A stretch of DNA of 64,000 nt from Isoetes taiwanensis (taxonomy: Eukaryota; Streptophyta; Lycopodiopsida; Isoetales; Isoetaceae): positions 8,266,323 through 8,330,322 of the forward strand of contig JAJEKV010000060.1 in the NCBI GenBank assembly GCA_021234155.1, read 5' to 3'. Both the position numbers and the translations under genes were made by a program. Under the pieces are notes generated by a model. It saw nothing but the letters and a program-made list of their open reading frames with translations. It ran no database searches and was not told where the DNA came from. Positions 11,325-22,682 of the stretch are shown piece after piece (the first letter of the stretch is position 1; each line of letters begins with the position of its first letter).

Positions 11325-12219
11325 TGTGACATAGTTGACCCGCTTATTGACCCCGCTGTGGATGATCATGTACAAGTCGGCCGACGGAGATAACTCAAAG
11401 AAGAATCAGAGTATAGTGACCATTATAAGAGAGCACGGCGATAAATCTTGAGTCAAGCTCCACTATTGTTGAAAATACAAAAATATTTCTATAGTTCTTC
11501 ATTATTGAAAAAGACAAAAACAAACATTGTGTTTATTGTTCTTATTATAAAAAAATACAAAAAAATATTTTTATGTAATTTCTAGTCACGTTGAAGACGC
11601 TTAGGGTTTGCCTTGCCAACAAGGATTCGAGAGCACAAAGCACGGGCGGACATCTCGGGCGTGGTCGGTTAGCTGGTGCGGATCAAGAGCACGATATCTA
11701 TTTAAGGTGGCGATTTGGGAAGAAAAGGTGGCTTGCAATTCGATTCAGCCTTGAGATTTGTATGACCTGTTTCTTCAATGCTTATCTTTTGTATTCATGA
11801 ATTGAAATCAATGGAAGATTTGTTGGCTCTCATTTCGTTTTATGATGCTTAACTGAGTTGTATTCATTCATTCCTTCACATGCAAGCATCCTTTGTTTTA
11901 GCAATGACGATAACTTTGTTTATGCAATGTATATTCTAAGGCAAACAAGGCAACAATGTACAATTCCTCCATGATGTCCCTTGATTCTTGTTCACTTATA
12001 AGCATACAAATAATTCTTACAGGTTTCTTATGGATGCGGAGATGACAACCACCAAGTCATTGGAAATAACTGATTATGAAACCTTTGATGCATGGCTTGC
12101 AGACACCATGGTATGTTTGTAATTTCTGTTGTAGTTTGTGTTGCTATATTCCAAGTTCCTGGTAGATTAATTCATGAAAGAATGAGTTGCTATGCTAGAG
12201 GGGTGACAGACCTTTAACA
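11325..12219 (+). repeat. LTR A of retrotransposon 2 (full length, 895 bp)
   Basis: Starts tgtgacatagttgacc and ends cagacctttaaca. It contains an A/T-rich block (about 11465-11580) followed by a leader that repeats in the other copies. It differs from B, C and D mainly at CAG/CTG sites, for example gaagacgcttag here against gagacagttag elsewhere. Confidence 0.9.
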
Positions 12220-12225
12220 TAGTTT

Positions 12226-12243
12226 TGGCGCCGATGCCGGGGA
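12226..12243 (+). other. Primer-binding site, tRNA-Asp type
   Basis: tggcgccgatgccgggga lies 6 bp after LTR A. The plant tRNA-Asp-type site known from Tat/Athila elements is tggcgccgttgccgggga, so this copy has one mismatch. The site primes minus-strand cDNA synthesis. An identical copy follows LTR C. Confidence 0.8.
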
Positions 12244-12536
12244 TAGAATATAGCAATTAATTTCTGAAATGGAAAGTTTGTCACAGCAGAAATTGTGATG
12301 TGTAGCAGACCTCATTTGAACAGGTTACACTTATTGTTTTGAGCTAAGATTTGGCCACAAGGCACTCCTATGAGTCCTTTACCAGCCTGCAAAATTTCAA
12401 AAGCCAACTCCAAACCTAACTCGATTTGGGTAGATGATGATTAGTGCTACCAGGATAAATTACTCAAGCATCTTTTGTGACTCAAAATAAGTTATAGTAC
12501 TTAATTAATGCTTCAAATACCCCATAAATGGGTGTA
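12244..12536 (+). other. Leader between PBS and gag, copy 1
   Basis: Non-coding. Nearly identical to 22391-22682 after LTR C. Confidence 0.6.
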
Positions 12537-14101
12537 TGAAAGGATATAAGGTTATTCTTGAGCGAGGAGAGTTCAAGAAGAGAGAAGGAAGAAGCAAGAA
12601 GAGGAAAGGACAGCAAGACATAAAAAAGAGCTCAAAGATAAAATTGAACAGAGAGACCGCCTCAAATTATTCCAGATATTAAGTCTTTGTACACAATGTC
12701 TACGTCTCATTCTAAGCGTATTCCATATCCCAAATATGGGGCTGGAAAAGCAAATTGAAACCCAACCAAGAACTCATATTAAACAATTTGAGAATATTAG
12801 TACTATGAATGGTCGGGGATTACGATGCCGAGAGGCTTATATTATTTCCAACCACATTAGAGGGAAAACCAGCAGATTGGTTGATTCGTAATATGGATAC
12901 AGTGAAAACATGGGTAGAAATTAAAGAGTTGTTTTTGAATACATTTCAACCAACTCCAACCTCTCGAGAGTTAAAGGAGGAATTAAAAACCATACAGATT
13001 ACACCTGGGGAAACTCCAAAAAGCTTTGCTATTAGAGTGTCTGAATTAGCAAGCCAATTAGAACATAAACCTCATGAAGAAGATATCATATCTTGGTTCA
13101 TTGAGGGATTTCCAAGAAAAATTAAGCAACAACTCGAATTAGACTCACCCGAAACTTTGGATGAAGCTGTAAAAAGAGCAGCTGTCATTGGGGGAATTAT
13201 GGGTGCTGAAAAACATGTCAAGCCAGAACTTGAATCTTTGGTTCAGAAGAAGGTGAACCAGGAGATTCGAGGAGTTCGAGAATTGCAAAATAAATTACAA
13301 TGGATGGAAGAAAATGTTAAGAAGTTAACTAGCGGAGAAACTCGAAGAAGTTATGTATGGTGCACTAAGTGTTCTAGACCAGGACACTATGCAAATGAAT
13401 GCAGAATTCCTATCAAGGAAAAGAAATTTTGTTACATTTGTGATCGTGATAATCATGATACAAAAGATTGCTATTTCAATTCAAGAAATAAAAACAAAAA
13501 TAGTACAGATGCTTTTGTTGTAACAGCAAATACATCAAGGAAAAAAGATGTCAAAGAAGTTGAATGTTGGAAGTGTGCGGAGAAAGGCCACTTTGCAAGG
13601 GACTGTAAGAATTCATTTAAAAGGAGCATTCCCTCTAAAAATATAGAAAAAAGTGAAGTCAAAATAGAGGAAGCGAGAATGGTCAGCCTGGAGCGTAGAA
13701 TTGTTGATAATGTTGAAGCAAATGTAGTGACACGGCAAAAGGCTGAGAGAGAAGGGATTCAAGTTAAAGATATTCCATTGGAAAGCGCACGTCGCAGAAT
13801 CAAAGAAATATATCCAGAAATCCTAGAGGAGAATGAAATTTATAACTTTGCTACGAAGCAAATAAATGAATTACAAAATTCAGAAACTCACCTACAAGAG
13901 AATGATAGTGACTTGGATAAACTACAGAGGATTAAAAGACAAGTTAAAGAATTGACAATTCCTACGCCATTGAAAATAGTAGTTAAATATTTGCCAGGTT
14001 TCAAGGATATTCTGGAATCTCAAAATATAGATGATAATTTAAAAAACGTTGAGCTTGAGACAATTAAAAAACAAAGCTTTTTTTACCTCTTGAGTTATTA
14101 G
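12537..14101 (+). CDS. gag of retrotransposon 2, copy 1
   Basis: The long open frame runs 12809-14101 (430 codons). Comparison with copy 2 places the true start near 12537 (MKGYKVILEQRR), with a frame change near 12805 where copy 2 reads ggtcaggattctg and this copy ggtcggggattacg. It has a charged coiled-coil N-terminus and a capsid-like Retrotrans_gag region (ADWLIRNMDTVKTWVEIKEL, FPRKIKQQLELDSPE). Three CCHC knuckles follow: CTKCSRPGHYANEC, CYICDRDNHDTKDC, CWKCAEKGHFARDC. Three knuckles is more than the one or two usual for gypsy Gag. It packages the element RNA in cytoplasmic particles. Confidence 0.85.
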
Positions 14102-14485
14102 CAAAGTATATCCCGAGTTAGGAGTTCCAAATGAGGTCTACCAAAATGTAACAATTAATCCCCGCATTCAAAAGTGACCCTATTGATAAGCAAACTCCCG
14201 TGCTAACTCTAGAAGTAAAGGGACACACCATTCCCAAAGTGCCCATTGATGGAGGAGCGGGAGTGAACATCATGACCAACAATTTGAGAAGGAAACTCAA
14301 GTTGGAAACGATCAGTCCGTCGTCATTCAATGTGAGAATGGCAGATCATAGGCAAGTCGAGCCAGTGGGCATTATCAAAGGAGTGCCATTTTCTATTGCA
14401 GGAATGAATTTCCAACAGGATTTTGTAATACTCGATACTAATGCAACGGGAAATATGGATTACCAAGTGTTATCCGGAGCAATTG
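14102..14485 (+). pseudogene. Protease fragment of retrotransposon 2, copy 1
   Basis: Retropepsin motif KVPIDGGAGVNIMTNN (about 14236-14283), then VRMADHRQVEPVGIIKGVPF. The sequence leaves protease at about 14470 (gattaccaagtgtta) and enters a copy of the element 1 flank. The open frame 14200-14580 is therefore chimeric. The uninterrupted version of this junction is seen near 16018-16035. Confidence 0.75.
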
Positions 14486-14811
14486 AAGCAGTTTATCGCT
14501 CACATCGTCAACAGCCCGGAAGGACTTGCTACGGTGGTCGATGGCACCACCATTTTGCTCACACAGCCTTTGATTTCTGAGGTATTCCGTATTCCCTTGC
14601 AAAAACCTTTTGTATCTTGGGCTGCTTTACAGGACATGGACGTCACTCAGTTCGTTGCTCCTTCGTATCAAGCAAACCAGCATCGCCTCACCAATATTGC
14701 AAAGTCACATGACACTTTTGTGAAGTTTCTGTGGCGCAAATTGCTTGGGTATTCTATCAAGAACACCCACATCAATAAGCCGTTCTATAATATGGTGATA
14801 TCTGCTCCAAT
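14486..14811 (+). repeat. Element 1 flank, copy 2
   Basis: About 325 bp that match 11000-11324 (start tcgctcacatcgtcaacag, end atatctgctccaat) directly before LTR B. It is part of the 3' ORF of element 1. A third copy precedes LTR D (24610-24942). Confidence 0.85.
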
Positions 14812-15492
14812 TGTGACATAGTTGACCCAGTTATTGACCCCGTTGTGGATGATCATGTACAAGTCAGCGACGGAGATAACTCTGAAGAAGAATCAGAGTA
14901 TAGTGACCATTATAAGAGAGCACGGCGATAAATCTTGAGTCAAGCTCCACTATTGTTGAGAATACAAAAATATTTCTATAGTTCTTCATTATTGAAAAAG
15001 ACAAAAACAAACATTGTGTTTATTGTTCTTATTATAAAAAAATACAAAAAAATATTTTTATGTAATTTCTAGTCACGTTGAGACAGTTAGGGTTTGCCTT
15101 GCCAACAAGGATTCGAGAGCACAAAGCACGGAGCGGACATCTCGGAGCGTGGTCGGTTAGCTGGTCTGGATCAAGAGCACGATATCTATTTAAGGTGGCA
15201 ATTTGGGAAGAAAAGGTGGCTTGCAATTCGATTCTGGCCTTGAGATTTGTATGACCTGTTCTTCAATGCTTATCTTTTGTATTCATGAATTGAAATCAAT
15301 GGAAGATTTGTTGGCTCTCATTTCGTTTATGATGCTTAACTGAGTTGTATTCATTCATTCCTTCACATGCAAGCATCCTTTGTTTTAGCAATGACGATAA
15401 CTTTGTTTATGAAATGTATATTCTAAGGCAAACAAGGCAACAATGTACAATTCCTCCATGACGTCCCTTGATTCTTGTTCACTTATAAGCAA
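14812..15492 (+). repeat. LTR B of retrotransposon 2, 3'-truncated
   Basis: Matches LTR A for about 680 bp up to cttgttcacttataagca, then switches without PBS into gag sequence (aaactacagaggattaaaag) corresponding to about 13919 in copy 1. About 215 bp of LTR, the PBS and most of gag are missing at this junction. Confidence 0.85.
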
Positions 15493-16459
15493 GTTAAACT
15501 ACAGAGGATTAAAAGACAAGTTAAAGAATTGACAATTCCTACGCCATTGAAAATAGTAGTTAAATATTTGCCAGGTTTCAAGGATATTCTGGAATCTCAA
15601 AATATAGATGATAATTTAAAAACGTTGAGCGAGACAATTAAAAATACAGTGCTTTTTTTACCTCTTGAGTTATTAGCAAAGTATATCCCAGAGTTAGGAG
15701 TTCCAACAGAGGTCTACCAAACAGAACAATTAATCCCTCGTGATTCAAAAGTGACCCTATTGATAAGCAAACTCCCCGTACAACTCTAGAAGTAAAGGGA
15801 CCATTCCCAAAGTGCCCATTGATGGAGGAGCGGGAGTGAACATCATGACCAACAATTTGAGAAGGAAACTCAAGTTGGAAACGATCAAATCCATCGTCAT
15901 TCAATGTGAGAATGGCGATCATAGGCAAGTCGAGCCAATGGGCATTATCAAAGGAGTGCCATTTTCTATTGCAGGAATGAATTTCCAACAGACTAATGCA
16001 ACGGAAATATGGATTACCAAGTGTTACTAGGTAGGCAGATAATTCTGTTAAAATAACTAGAGAAGGAAAAGTCACCAAAATAGATTTGCCCACCTGAAAT
16101 TCTACCACTTTAGAGGATATGCCTATGTTTTCGGATAGTGAATCGTAATATGATGCATATGAAGCGTATGAAGATGATGAGGAATTTTACAACTGATGTC
16201 CTCGCATTACGTAAATTTGTTTACATGGCGTAATTAGTGGAAAAGGAAACAACTTTTCCTAAAACTTTTAAAGAAATTAATGAGGGGCAAATCACTCTTG
16301 AACCTACTCCGCTCATGAGGTACAAGACAATACATTACTTACCTTATCTAAGTACTCCGTAAACAGAGGAACTAAATTTGAATACGTACATCACCTCACA
16401 TAGTTCGCATATAGGGACTAATCTTCCACCCGAATTGAAGAAGCAAATAAAAGTTATTA
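15493..16459 (+). pseudogene. gag C-terminus, protease and linker, copy joined to pol
   Basis: The gag tail (KRQVKELTIPTPLKIVVKYL) is open in 15475-15789. The protease motif KVPIDGGAGVNIM is at about 15810-15850 and the PR frame is broken after GMNFQQ. 16040-16459 is a poorly conserved linker to RT with pieces like EEFYN. This segment has the protease end that the two flank-joined copies lack. Confidence 0.7.
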
Positions 16460-17208
16460 ATGGAATACAAAGACATTTTTGCATGGAGTTATAATGACTT
16501 ACACGGTATTGATCCAAACTTATGTCCGATGCGGATTCCTTTGCTTCCTGATGCTTGGCCTGTCTACCAAAGGGCATATAGAATGAACCCTAATTATGCC
16601 GAAAGTGTGCAGGAAGAAATTCAAAAGTTATTACAGGTCGGTTTCATCTATGAGGTTGAAAAAAGTGAGTGGGTTTCTCCCATTGTAATAGTAAAGAAGA
16701 AAAATGGGAAGTTAAGGGTCTGTGTGGACTATAGAAGATTAAATGATGCCACTGAAAAGGACCACTTTCCCTTGCCCTTCACTGATCAAGTACTAGAAAA
16801 CGAAAGGTGAAATGAGTGTTACTCTTTCATGGATGGGTTTAGCGGCTATAACCAGATCCGAATTCATCCAGAAGACCAATTAAAGACTACATTTATCACC
16901 CAGTTTGGCACCTATGCCTACAGAGTAATGCCTTTTGGTTTAAGCAATGCACCGTCATTATTCCAAAGGATTATGTTAATGGTTTTTAAAAGCTATATCG
17001 GAAATTTTATAAGTCTTTTTAGATGACTTTACTGTTTTCAGCAATTATAATGATCATATAGAAAAGCTTCGGCAATGCTTTAATAGGTGTAGACAGTATG
17101 GCGTTTCTTTAAATCCAGAAAAATGTGTTTTCTTAGTAGGACATGGGATCTTGTTAGGTCACATTGTCTGCAAGAAAGGACTGCTGACTGATCCTAGTAA
17201 TTAGAGAG
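16460..17208 (+). pseudogene. Reverse transcriptase of retrotransposon 2, frameshifted
   Basis: Three pieces. 16460-16810: FAWSYNDLHGIDPNL, GFIYEVEKSEWVSPIVIVKK, LRVCVDYRRLNDATEKDHFP. 16829-17026: MDGFSGYNQIRIHPEDQLKT and VMPFGLSNAPSLFQ. Then, one frame over, the catalytic FLDDFTVFS (about 17016-17042), with SLNPEKC. The DHFPLPF..DQ and MDGFSGYNQI boxes fit the Tat/Athila side of Ty3/gypsy. Two frame changes (about 16803 and 17012) and a stop near 17203 break it. Confidence 0.85.
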
Positions 17209-17994
17209 ATGCCACCACCCACGAACATTACACAAGTTAAGAGATTTATGGGTAAAGCTAATTACTACAGGAAGTTCTGCCATGGATTAGCTGAAATTGC
17301 AGCACCTCTCAATGAGCTAGTTAGTCCAAAGAACAAATTTCAGTGGACAACTCAATGTCAGAATGCATTTGAGAAAATAAAAACTATCATGACTAATGCA
17401 CCTATACTCATAGCTCCACGGTGGGATCAACAATTCCACGTTCATGTGGATGCATCAAAAATTGCCATTGGAGCAGTGCTAGCCCAACAAGTGGATTCAA
17501 AAGTGGACCGTCCTATTCATTTCGCTAGTAAACAGTTAAATCATGCAGAGAGGAATTATAATACCACCGAAAGAGAGGGATTAGCAATGGTCTTTGCTGT
17601 CCAAAAGTTTCGGCACTATTTGCTTGGAAAGTTTTTCCATTTCTATGTTGACCACCAAGCTCTCTTGTATTTGATTAATAAACCATGTGTCACAGGTCGG
17701 ATTACCCGTTGGCTATTGATACTTCAAGAGTTTAATTTCAAAATTATACTCAAGCCAGGCAGTGCCCATACCGTCCCTGATCATCTGTCTCGATTAACAA
17801 ATGGTGAGTTGCCTACCGGAATTAATGATGAATTACCAGATGTTAATCTCTTCCGGGTTGTTGTTACACCTCCCTGGTATAAGGAAATCGTGGAATATTT
17901 ATCCACTGGGGAGCTACCATCAAAGTTTACTGCTACACAACGCAAAGATTTCGTTAAAAGAGCGGCCAAATTTAGTATAATTGCAGGTCAATGA
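17209..17994 (+). CDS. RNase H domain of retrotransposon 2
   Basis: 261 codons open. It holds the connection region (KRFMGKANYYRKFCHGLAEI) and RNase H boxes FHVHVDASKIAIGAVLAQQ, ERNYNTTEREGLAMVF and FYVDHQALLYLINK. It ends at TGA (17992-17994) in IAGQ-stop-YKQG, while element 1 reads AGHLYKRG at the same place. A Leu codon is expected where the stop stands, so the TGA is likely a mutation or base-call error, and integrase follows in the same frame. Confidence 0.87.
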   Translation: MPPPTNITQVKRFMGKANYYRKFCHGLAEIAAPLNELVSPKNKFQWTTQCQNAFEKIKTIMTNAPILIAPRWDQQFHVHVDASKIAIGAVLAQQVDSKVDRPIHFASKQLNHAERNYNTTEREGLAMVFAVQKFRHYLLGKFFHFYVDHQALLYLINKPCVTGRITRWLLILQEFNFKIILKPGSAHTVPDHLSRLTNGELPTGINDELPDVNLFRVVVTPPWYKEIVEYLSTGELPSKFTATQRKDFVKRAAKFSIIAGQ

Positions 17995-19137
17995 TATAAA
18001 CAAGGGCAAGATAATATCCTGCGCAGATGTGTCCTACCACATGAGACGCAACGAATTGTTGAGGAAGCACACCAAGGTCTAAGTGGCGGTCACTTTGCTG
18101 CAGAAATAACAGCAAGAAAAGTTCTTCAATCCGGTCTATGGTGGCCAACACTATTTGCAGATTGTCTAAAAGAAGCAAGGACATGTGACATTTGCCAACG
18201 CATGGAAAAACCAGGAGAAAGAACTTACATGCCTCTCACACCAGTTCTTCCTCTAGGTCCATTTGAAAAGTGGGGCATGGATTTCGTGGGTCCAATCCAA
18301 CCTCCTGCAGCTAGAACGAAAGCACAATATATTTTAGTCTTAACAGATTATAATACAAAGTGGGCAGAAGCTCGCTCTCTAAAAGATAATACTGCTTTAA
18401 GTGTCGCAAGAGTACTATACCAGCAGATTATCACAAGGTTTGGATGTCCTTTAGAACTGGTAAGTGATAGAGGGGTACATTTTCTTAATGAAACTATTCA
18501 AATCTTAACAGAGAACTTCATGATTGTTCATCGGAAATCTACTCCTTACTATCCCAGGGCAAATGGTCAAGCTGAATCGACCAATAAAATTCTTGTTACA
18601 GTCTTGAAAAAAATCTGTGAAACCAAGCGCTCAAATTGGGAATTAAAGCTACCCGCTGTATTATGGGCTTATCGAACATCTTATAAGACTGTCACAGGGC
18701 ACTCACCTTTCCAACTCACGTATGGGATAGAAGCAATCATGCCCTTTGAGTTTCTAGTTCCTAGTCTTAGGGTTGCTGTACAAAATCGTTTGTCAATGGA
18801 TGACTCAGCAGAACATAGATTGCTACAGCTTGAAGCCTTAGATGAAAAACGTCAACATGCCGTATGGGCTCAAGAGGCATCTAAGAACAGCAGAAAGGCA
18901 TGGTTTGATAGACATCAAAAGAAAAAAATACCTTAATCCAGGTGACAAAGTTTTATTGTATGACTCTCGTTATAAGCAACATCCTGGAAAATTAAAGATA
19001 CGTTGGTTGGGACCATTTCTGATCCATGAGATAAAAAGTAATGGGGCAGTACAATTGCTGGATTTGGAAGGAAAATATTTTCCATCTTTAATAAATGGCA
19101 GCAGATTAAAAAATACATGGAAAAACCTACGGTTTTA
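17995..19137 (+). pseudogene. Integrase of retrotransposon 2, one frame change
   Basis: Zinc-binding HHCC (SGGHFAAE, then CDICQ, about 18080-18197), catalytic D in KWGMDFVGP, D in SDRGVHF, E in NGQAESTNK; all DDE residues are present. The frame 18202-18936 stops in an A-rich run (QKKKIP), and the C-terminal GDKVLLYDSRYKQHPGKLKI continues in another frame from about 18925. That frame has no stop before the 3' ORF, so integrase and the 3' ORF are fused in the sequence as written. Confidence 0.85.
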
Positions 19138-19144
19138 CGTAAGC

Positions 19145-21474
19145 ATGGCCTCTCCTATAACGAAGCTTAGGCCTTCTCGAGTAGTTATTTACCTCTGGGA
19201 ATGGCAAGAGCTAGTTATTACTCGTGGGTTTCAAAAGAAACTCCAGAATGCTAAGGCACATAATATGCTCTTACATTTAATTCTTACACCTCTACCAGGT
19301 CCACGAGCACGCCATTGGTGGAATGATAAGTGTATGAAAGTTTATCCTCATGCAAACTTCATGGAAGCCATGTCCTACATAGGGTTTTGGCCTCCACACA
19401 AGATACTTTTCTGTTTTGGAAAGGGCACCACTCGCTCTCAAAGGGCAAAGTATCTTTATGACAAATTACTAAGTGAACAACGGAAAGCCAAATATCAGTT
19501 ACAGTTTCGGGCTTGGAAAAGACAATTTCAATCTACTGGAACTGTTAAACGTTCATCTTATTCCAATACTAAAAATAACAGGGAACCAAGTAATACTTTC
19601 CTAGCTAATGTGTGGAAAGCGTCACAATACGCTAAATATTGCATTTGCAAATGTTTACAGGTTGTCATCGGAAAACTCCCAGTTTTGTTTCCAAGTTATC
19701 GATCTTCTAGCTTGCCAAAGTTAGATGCTCAAGCCCTTCAAATGCTATGTCATGCTGGATTGCTAACATTCATACAGCAACCACCTACTCCGATCATCAA
19801 GGAAACCTTATACGAATTTATTTGCAACTATGATCCACTAACTTGTACTGGTCACACCATAGCATCTGGGCCAATTACTATTACAGCTGACCTCATTCAA
19901 AAAGCTTTAAGGATTCCAAATACTTCTCAAGCAATAGCTTATAATGACTTTGATATGACTCCTTTCCAAGTTACCAAAGCATCTAACAGACAATGGGATA
20001 CCCGTTACCTCATTCAACCATACAAAAATGTTCTTCTTCATATTCATAAAAAACTTTTTCCCCACACATGTAATACATGTTCTAAGCGATTTTTTTGTCT
20101 ATACCATCTTGGCAACACAAGGATTTATAGTTCCCTGGGCTACTATGATTACAGATAAGATATTGCAGCAATTACATGACATTAAGCAGCATACTTTACA
20201 TGAGTTCACCTTTGGTATTCACTTACAATTACTAATCAATTATGTTACGTTTGAATAGGTCAATCTTCAACCATTAATTACAGATGTGCAACAACCGGTC
20301 GTTGATGTTCATTTTGCACAGCCAGTACTCATGCAAACAGATTCCAACAGCAATTTTGATTCAAATAATCAACTTGACATTTTAATGGGCAATAAAGACC
20401 TCACTGCTAGTACTGTTCCAACACATTCCAGTCCTGAATTTGATGACAGAAACTGGAGCATCATGGGTGGATTGTGTAAGCTTTATCAAGACATGTTGGC
20501 TGCAATTCACCATAGAGATCGAAAAGTTAATAACTCTGCATCACGTGTCTCAGAATTGGAGTTGGAAAATTCTGCCCTTCATGCAGATTTAGAACGCAAA
20601 GTTTCTGAATACACTCAACTACTCCAAAAATATGACTCCTTGGTGGTGGAGCATTATAACCTCCAAAAGCAGAAGGCAACTACGCAGCATACTTCTTTTG
20701 ATAAGCACAAGGACCTAATCAAACAGACTACCGAACCAGTTTTCAAGCGGATGCAGACTCTAGTTTCTGAAAATCAGCAGTTAATTACTCAGTTAAATTA
20801 TTACAAACAGAGTACAAATCATGATGATTATGAACTTTTGCATCTTTCTCCTTATAAACCAGCTATTTCAGTTGAATGGAGAAAACCCTTTCTTGACGAC
20901 CAACTTGTGCAAAAGAATTTTTTACAGGCACCTCAATCTCTCCAGGACTCACCAAATTTTGATCCACGCTTTCAACAGATTGAGTGGCGAAAATGAACGT
21001 CACCGCCTTATAAATTGGGCAATTATTCCAGGAGATTCTTGGACCAGCCAACAGGAAATTCTTCAAAATCTGAAATCTTTTATTTGATGTTGCCCAACTT
21101 AGTCCAGATTTTGTTATCTATCAACAAGCTAAATATTCCAAGCTATTATATCTCACTGTTGAATCTACTAGTGCTACTAAAGAGCCTTGATCAATATAGA
21201 TCCCAACAGGTCGTGCAAAGCAACGCTCATGGACACCGCTCTTTTCTTAAAGTTAAACCATTTCCCCTCACAATGTATGCACTTATTTGAGGAAATGGCT
21301 CACAAGAATTTTTTACTTCACGCTTCCAAAGTTTATTATGATTCGCAGCTTGCACTTCAAGGACAACGCAAGAAGCAGTTCTATGTCTTCTACAAGCATT
21401 ACAGGAAACATCACATCTCTATGGAGAAGAGTTGTGTGGAGCCCTTGCTCCACACAAAAAATGGGGGGCAAGAA
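19145..21474 (+). pseudogene. 3' extra ORF of retrotransposon 2
   Basis: Begins MASPITKLRPSRVVIYLWEW in frame with the integrase tail and is open to 20158. It resumes in other frames at 20160-20258, 20286-20996 and 21187-21474. The middle part is a coiled coil (SRVSELELENSALHADLERK). The C-terminal part, FLKLNHFPSQCMHLFEEMAH, aligns with LLMECQFVPSDAHAALEDMV of element 1, showing one protein family. No envelope-like signal peptide or transmembrane segment is evident. Function unknown. Confidence 0.65.
21456..21474 (+). other. Polypurine tract before LTR C
   Basis: aaaaaatggggggcaagaa directly precedes tgtgacatag. It primes plus-strand cDNA. Its presence only here shows that LTR C is the true 3' LTR of the pol-containing copy; LTRs A, B and D are preceded by element 1 flank instead. 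Confidence 0.85.
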
Positions 21475-22366
21475 TGTGACATAGTTGACCAGCTTATTGA
21501 CCCCGCTATGGATGATCATGTACAAGTCGGCCGACGGAGATAACTCAAGAAGAATCGAGTATAGTGACCATTATAAGAGAGCACGGCGATAAATCTTGAG
21601 TCAAGCTCCACTATTGTTGAAAATACAAAAATATTTCTATAGTTCTTCATTATTGAAAAAGACAAAAACAAACATTGTGTTTATTGTTCTTATTATAAAA
21701 AAATACAAAAAAATATTTTTATGTAATTTCTAGTCACGTTGAGACAGTTAGGGTTTGCCTTGCCAACAAGGATTCGAGAGCACAAAGCACGGAGCGGACA
21801 TCTCGAGCGTGGTCTGGTTAGCGGTCCGATCAAGAGCACGATATCTATTTAAGGTGGCGATTTGGGAAGAAAAGGTGGCTTGCAATTCGATTCTGGCCTT
21901 GAGATTTGTATGACCTGTTCTTCAATGCTTATCTTTTGTATTCATGAATTGAAATCAATGGAAGATTTGTTGGCTCTCATTTCGTTTATGATGCTTAACT
22001 GAGTTGTATTCATTCATTCCTTCACATGCAAGCATCCTTTGTTTTAGCAATGACGATAACTTTGTTTATGCAATGTATATTCTAAGGCAAACAAGGCAAC
22101 AATGTACAATTCCTCCATGATGTCCCTTGATTCTTGTTCACTTATAAGCATACAAATAATTCTTACAGGTTTCTTATGGATGCGGAGATGACAACCACCA
22201 AGTCATTGGAAATAACTGATTATGAAACCTTTGATGCATGGCTTGCAGACACCATGGTATGTTTGTAATTTCTGTTGTAGTTTGTGTTGCTATATTCCAA
22301 GTTCCTGGGTAGATTAATTCATGAAAGAATGAGTTGCTATGCTAGAGGGGTGACAGACCTTTAACA
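21475..22366 (+). repeat. LTR C of retrotransposon 2 (892 bp)
   Basis: Full length, tgtgac...ttaaca. It serves as 3' LTR for the pol copy on its left and is followed by a PBS and a second gag, so it also acts as 5' LTR of a second partial unit. Nearly identical to A, B and D except at CAG/CTG triplets. Confidence 0.9.
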
Positions 22367-22372
22367 TAGTTT

Positions 22373-22390
22373 TGGCGCCGATGCCGGGGA
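22373..22390 (+). other. Primer-binding site after LTR C
   Basis: tggcgccgatgccgggga, identical to 12226-12243. Confidence 0.8.
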
Positions 22391-22682
22391 TAGAATATAG
22401 CAATTAATTTCTGAAATGGAAAGTTTGTCACAGCAGAAATTGTGATGTGTATCAGACCATCATTTGAACAGGTTACACTTATTGTTTTGAGCTAAGATTT
22501 GGCCACAAGGCACTCCTATTAGTCCTTTACCAGCCTGCAAAATTTCAAAAGCCAACTCCAAACCTAACTCGATTTGGGTAGATGATGATTAGTGCTACCA
22601 GGATAAATTACTGCGCATCTTTTGTGACTCAAAATAAGTTATAGTACTTAATTAATGCTTCAAATACCCCATAAATGGGTGT

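Noticed and set aside
11465-11580. Possible scaffold-attachment or origin sequence (A/T-rich tract)
   Set aside because: It is a fixed part of the element 2 LTR, present in all four copies; nothing further supports an origin.
14200-14821. Overlapping ORFs joining protease to the VNSPEGLATVVDG... segment
   Set aside because: Chimeric frames created at the protease-to-flank junction; not a natural fusion gene.
19145-21474. Envelope-like protein in retrotransposon 2
   Set aside because: Position fits, but I see no signal peptide, transmembrane helix or cleavage site; coiled coil dominates.
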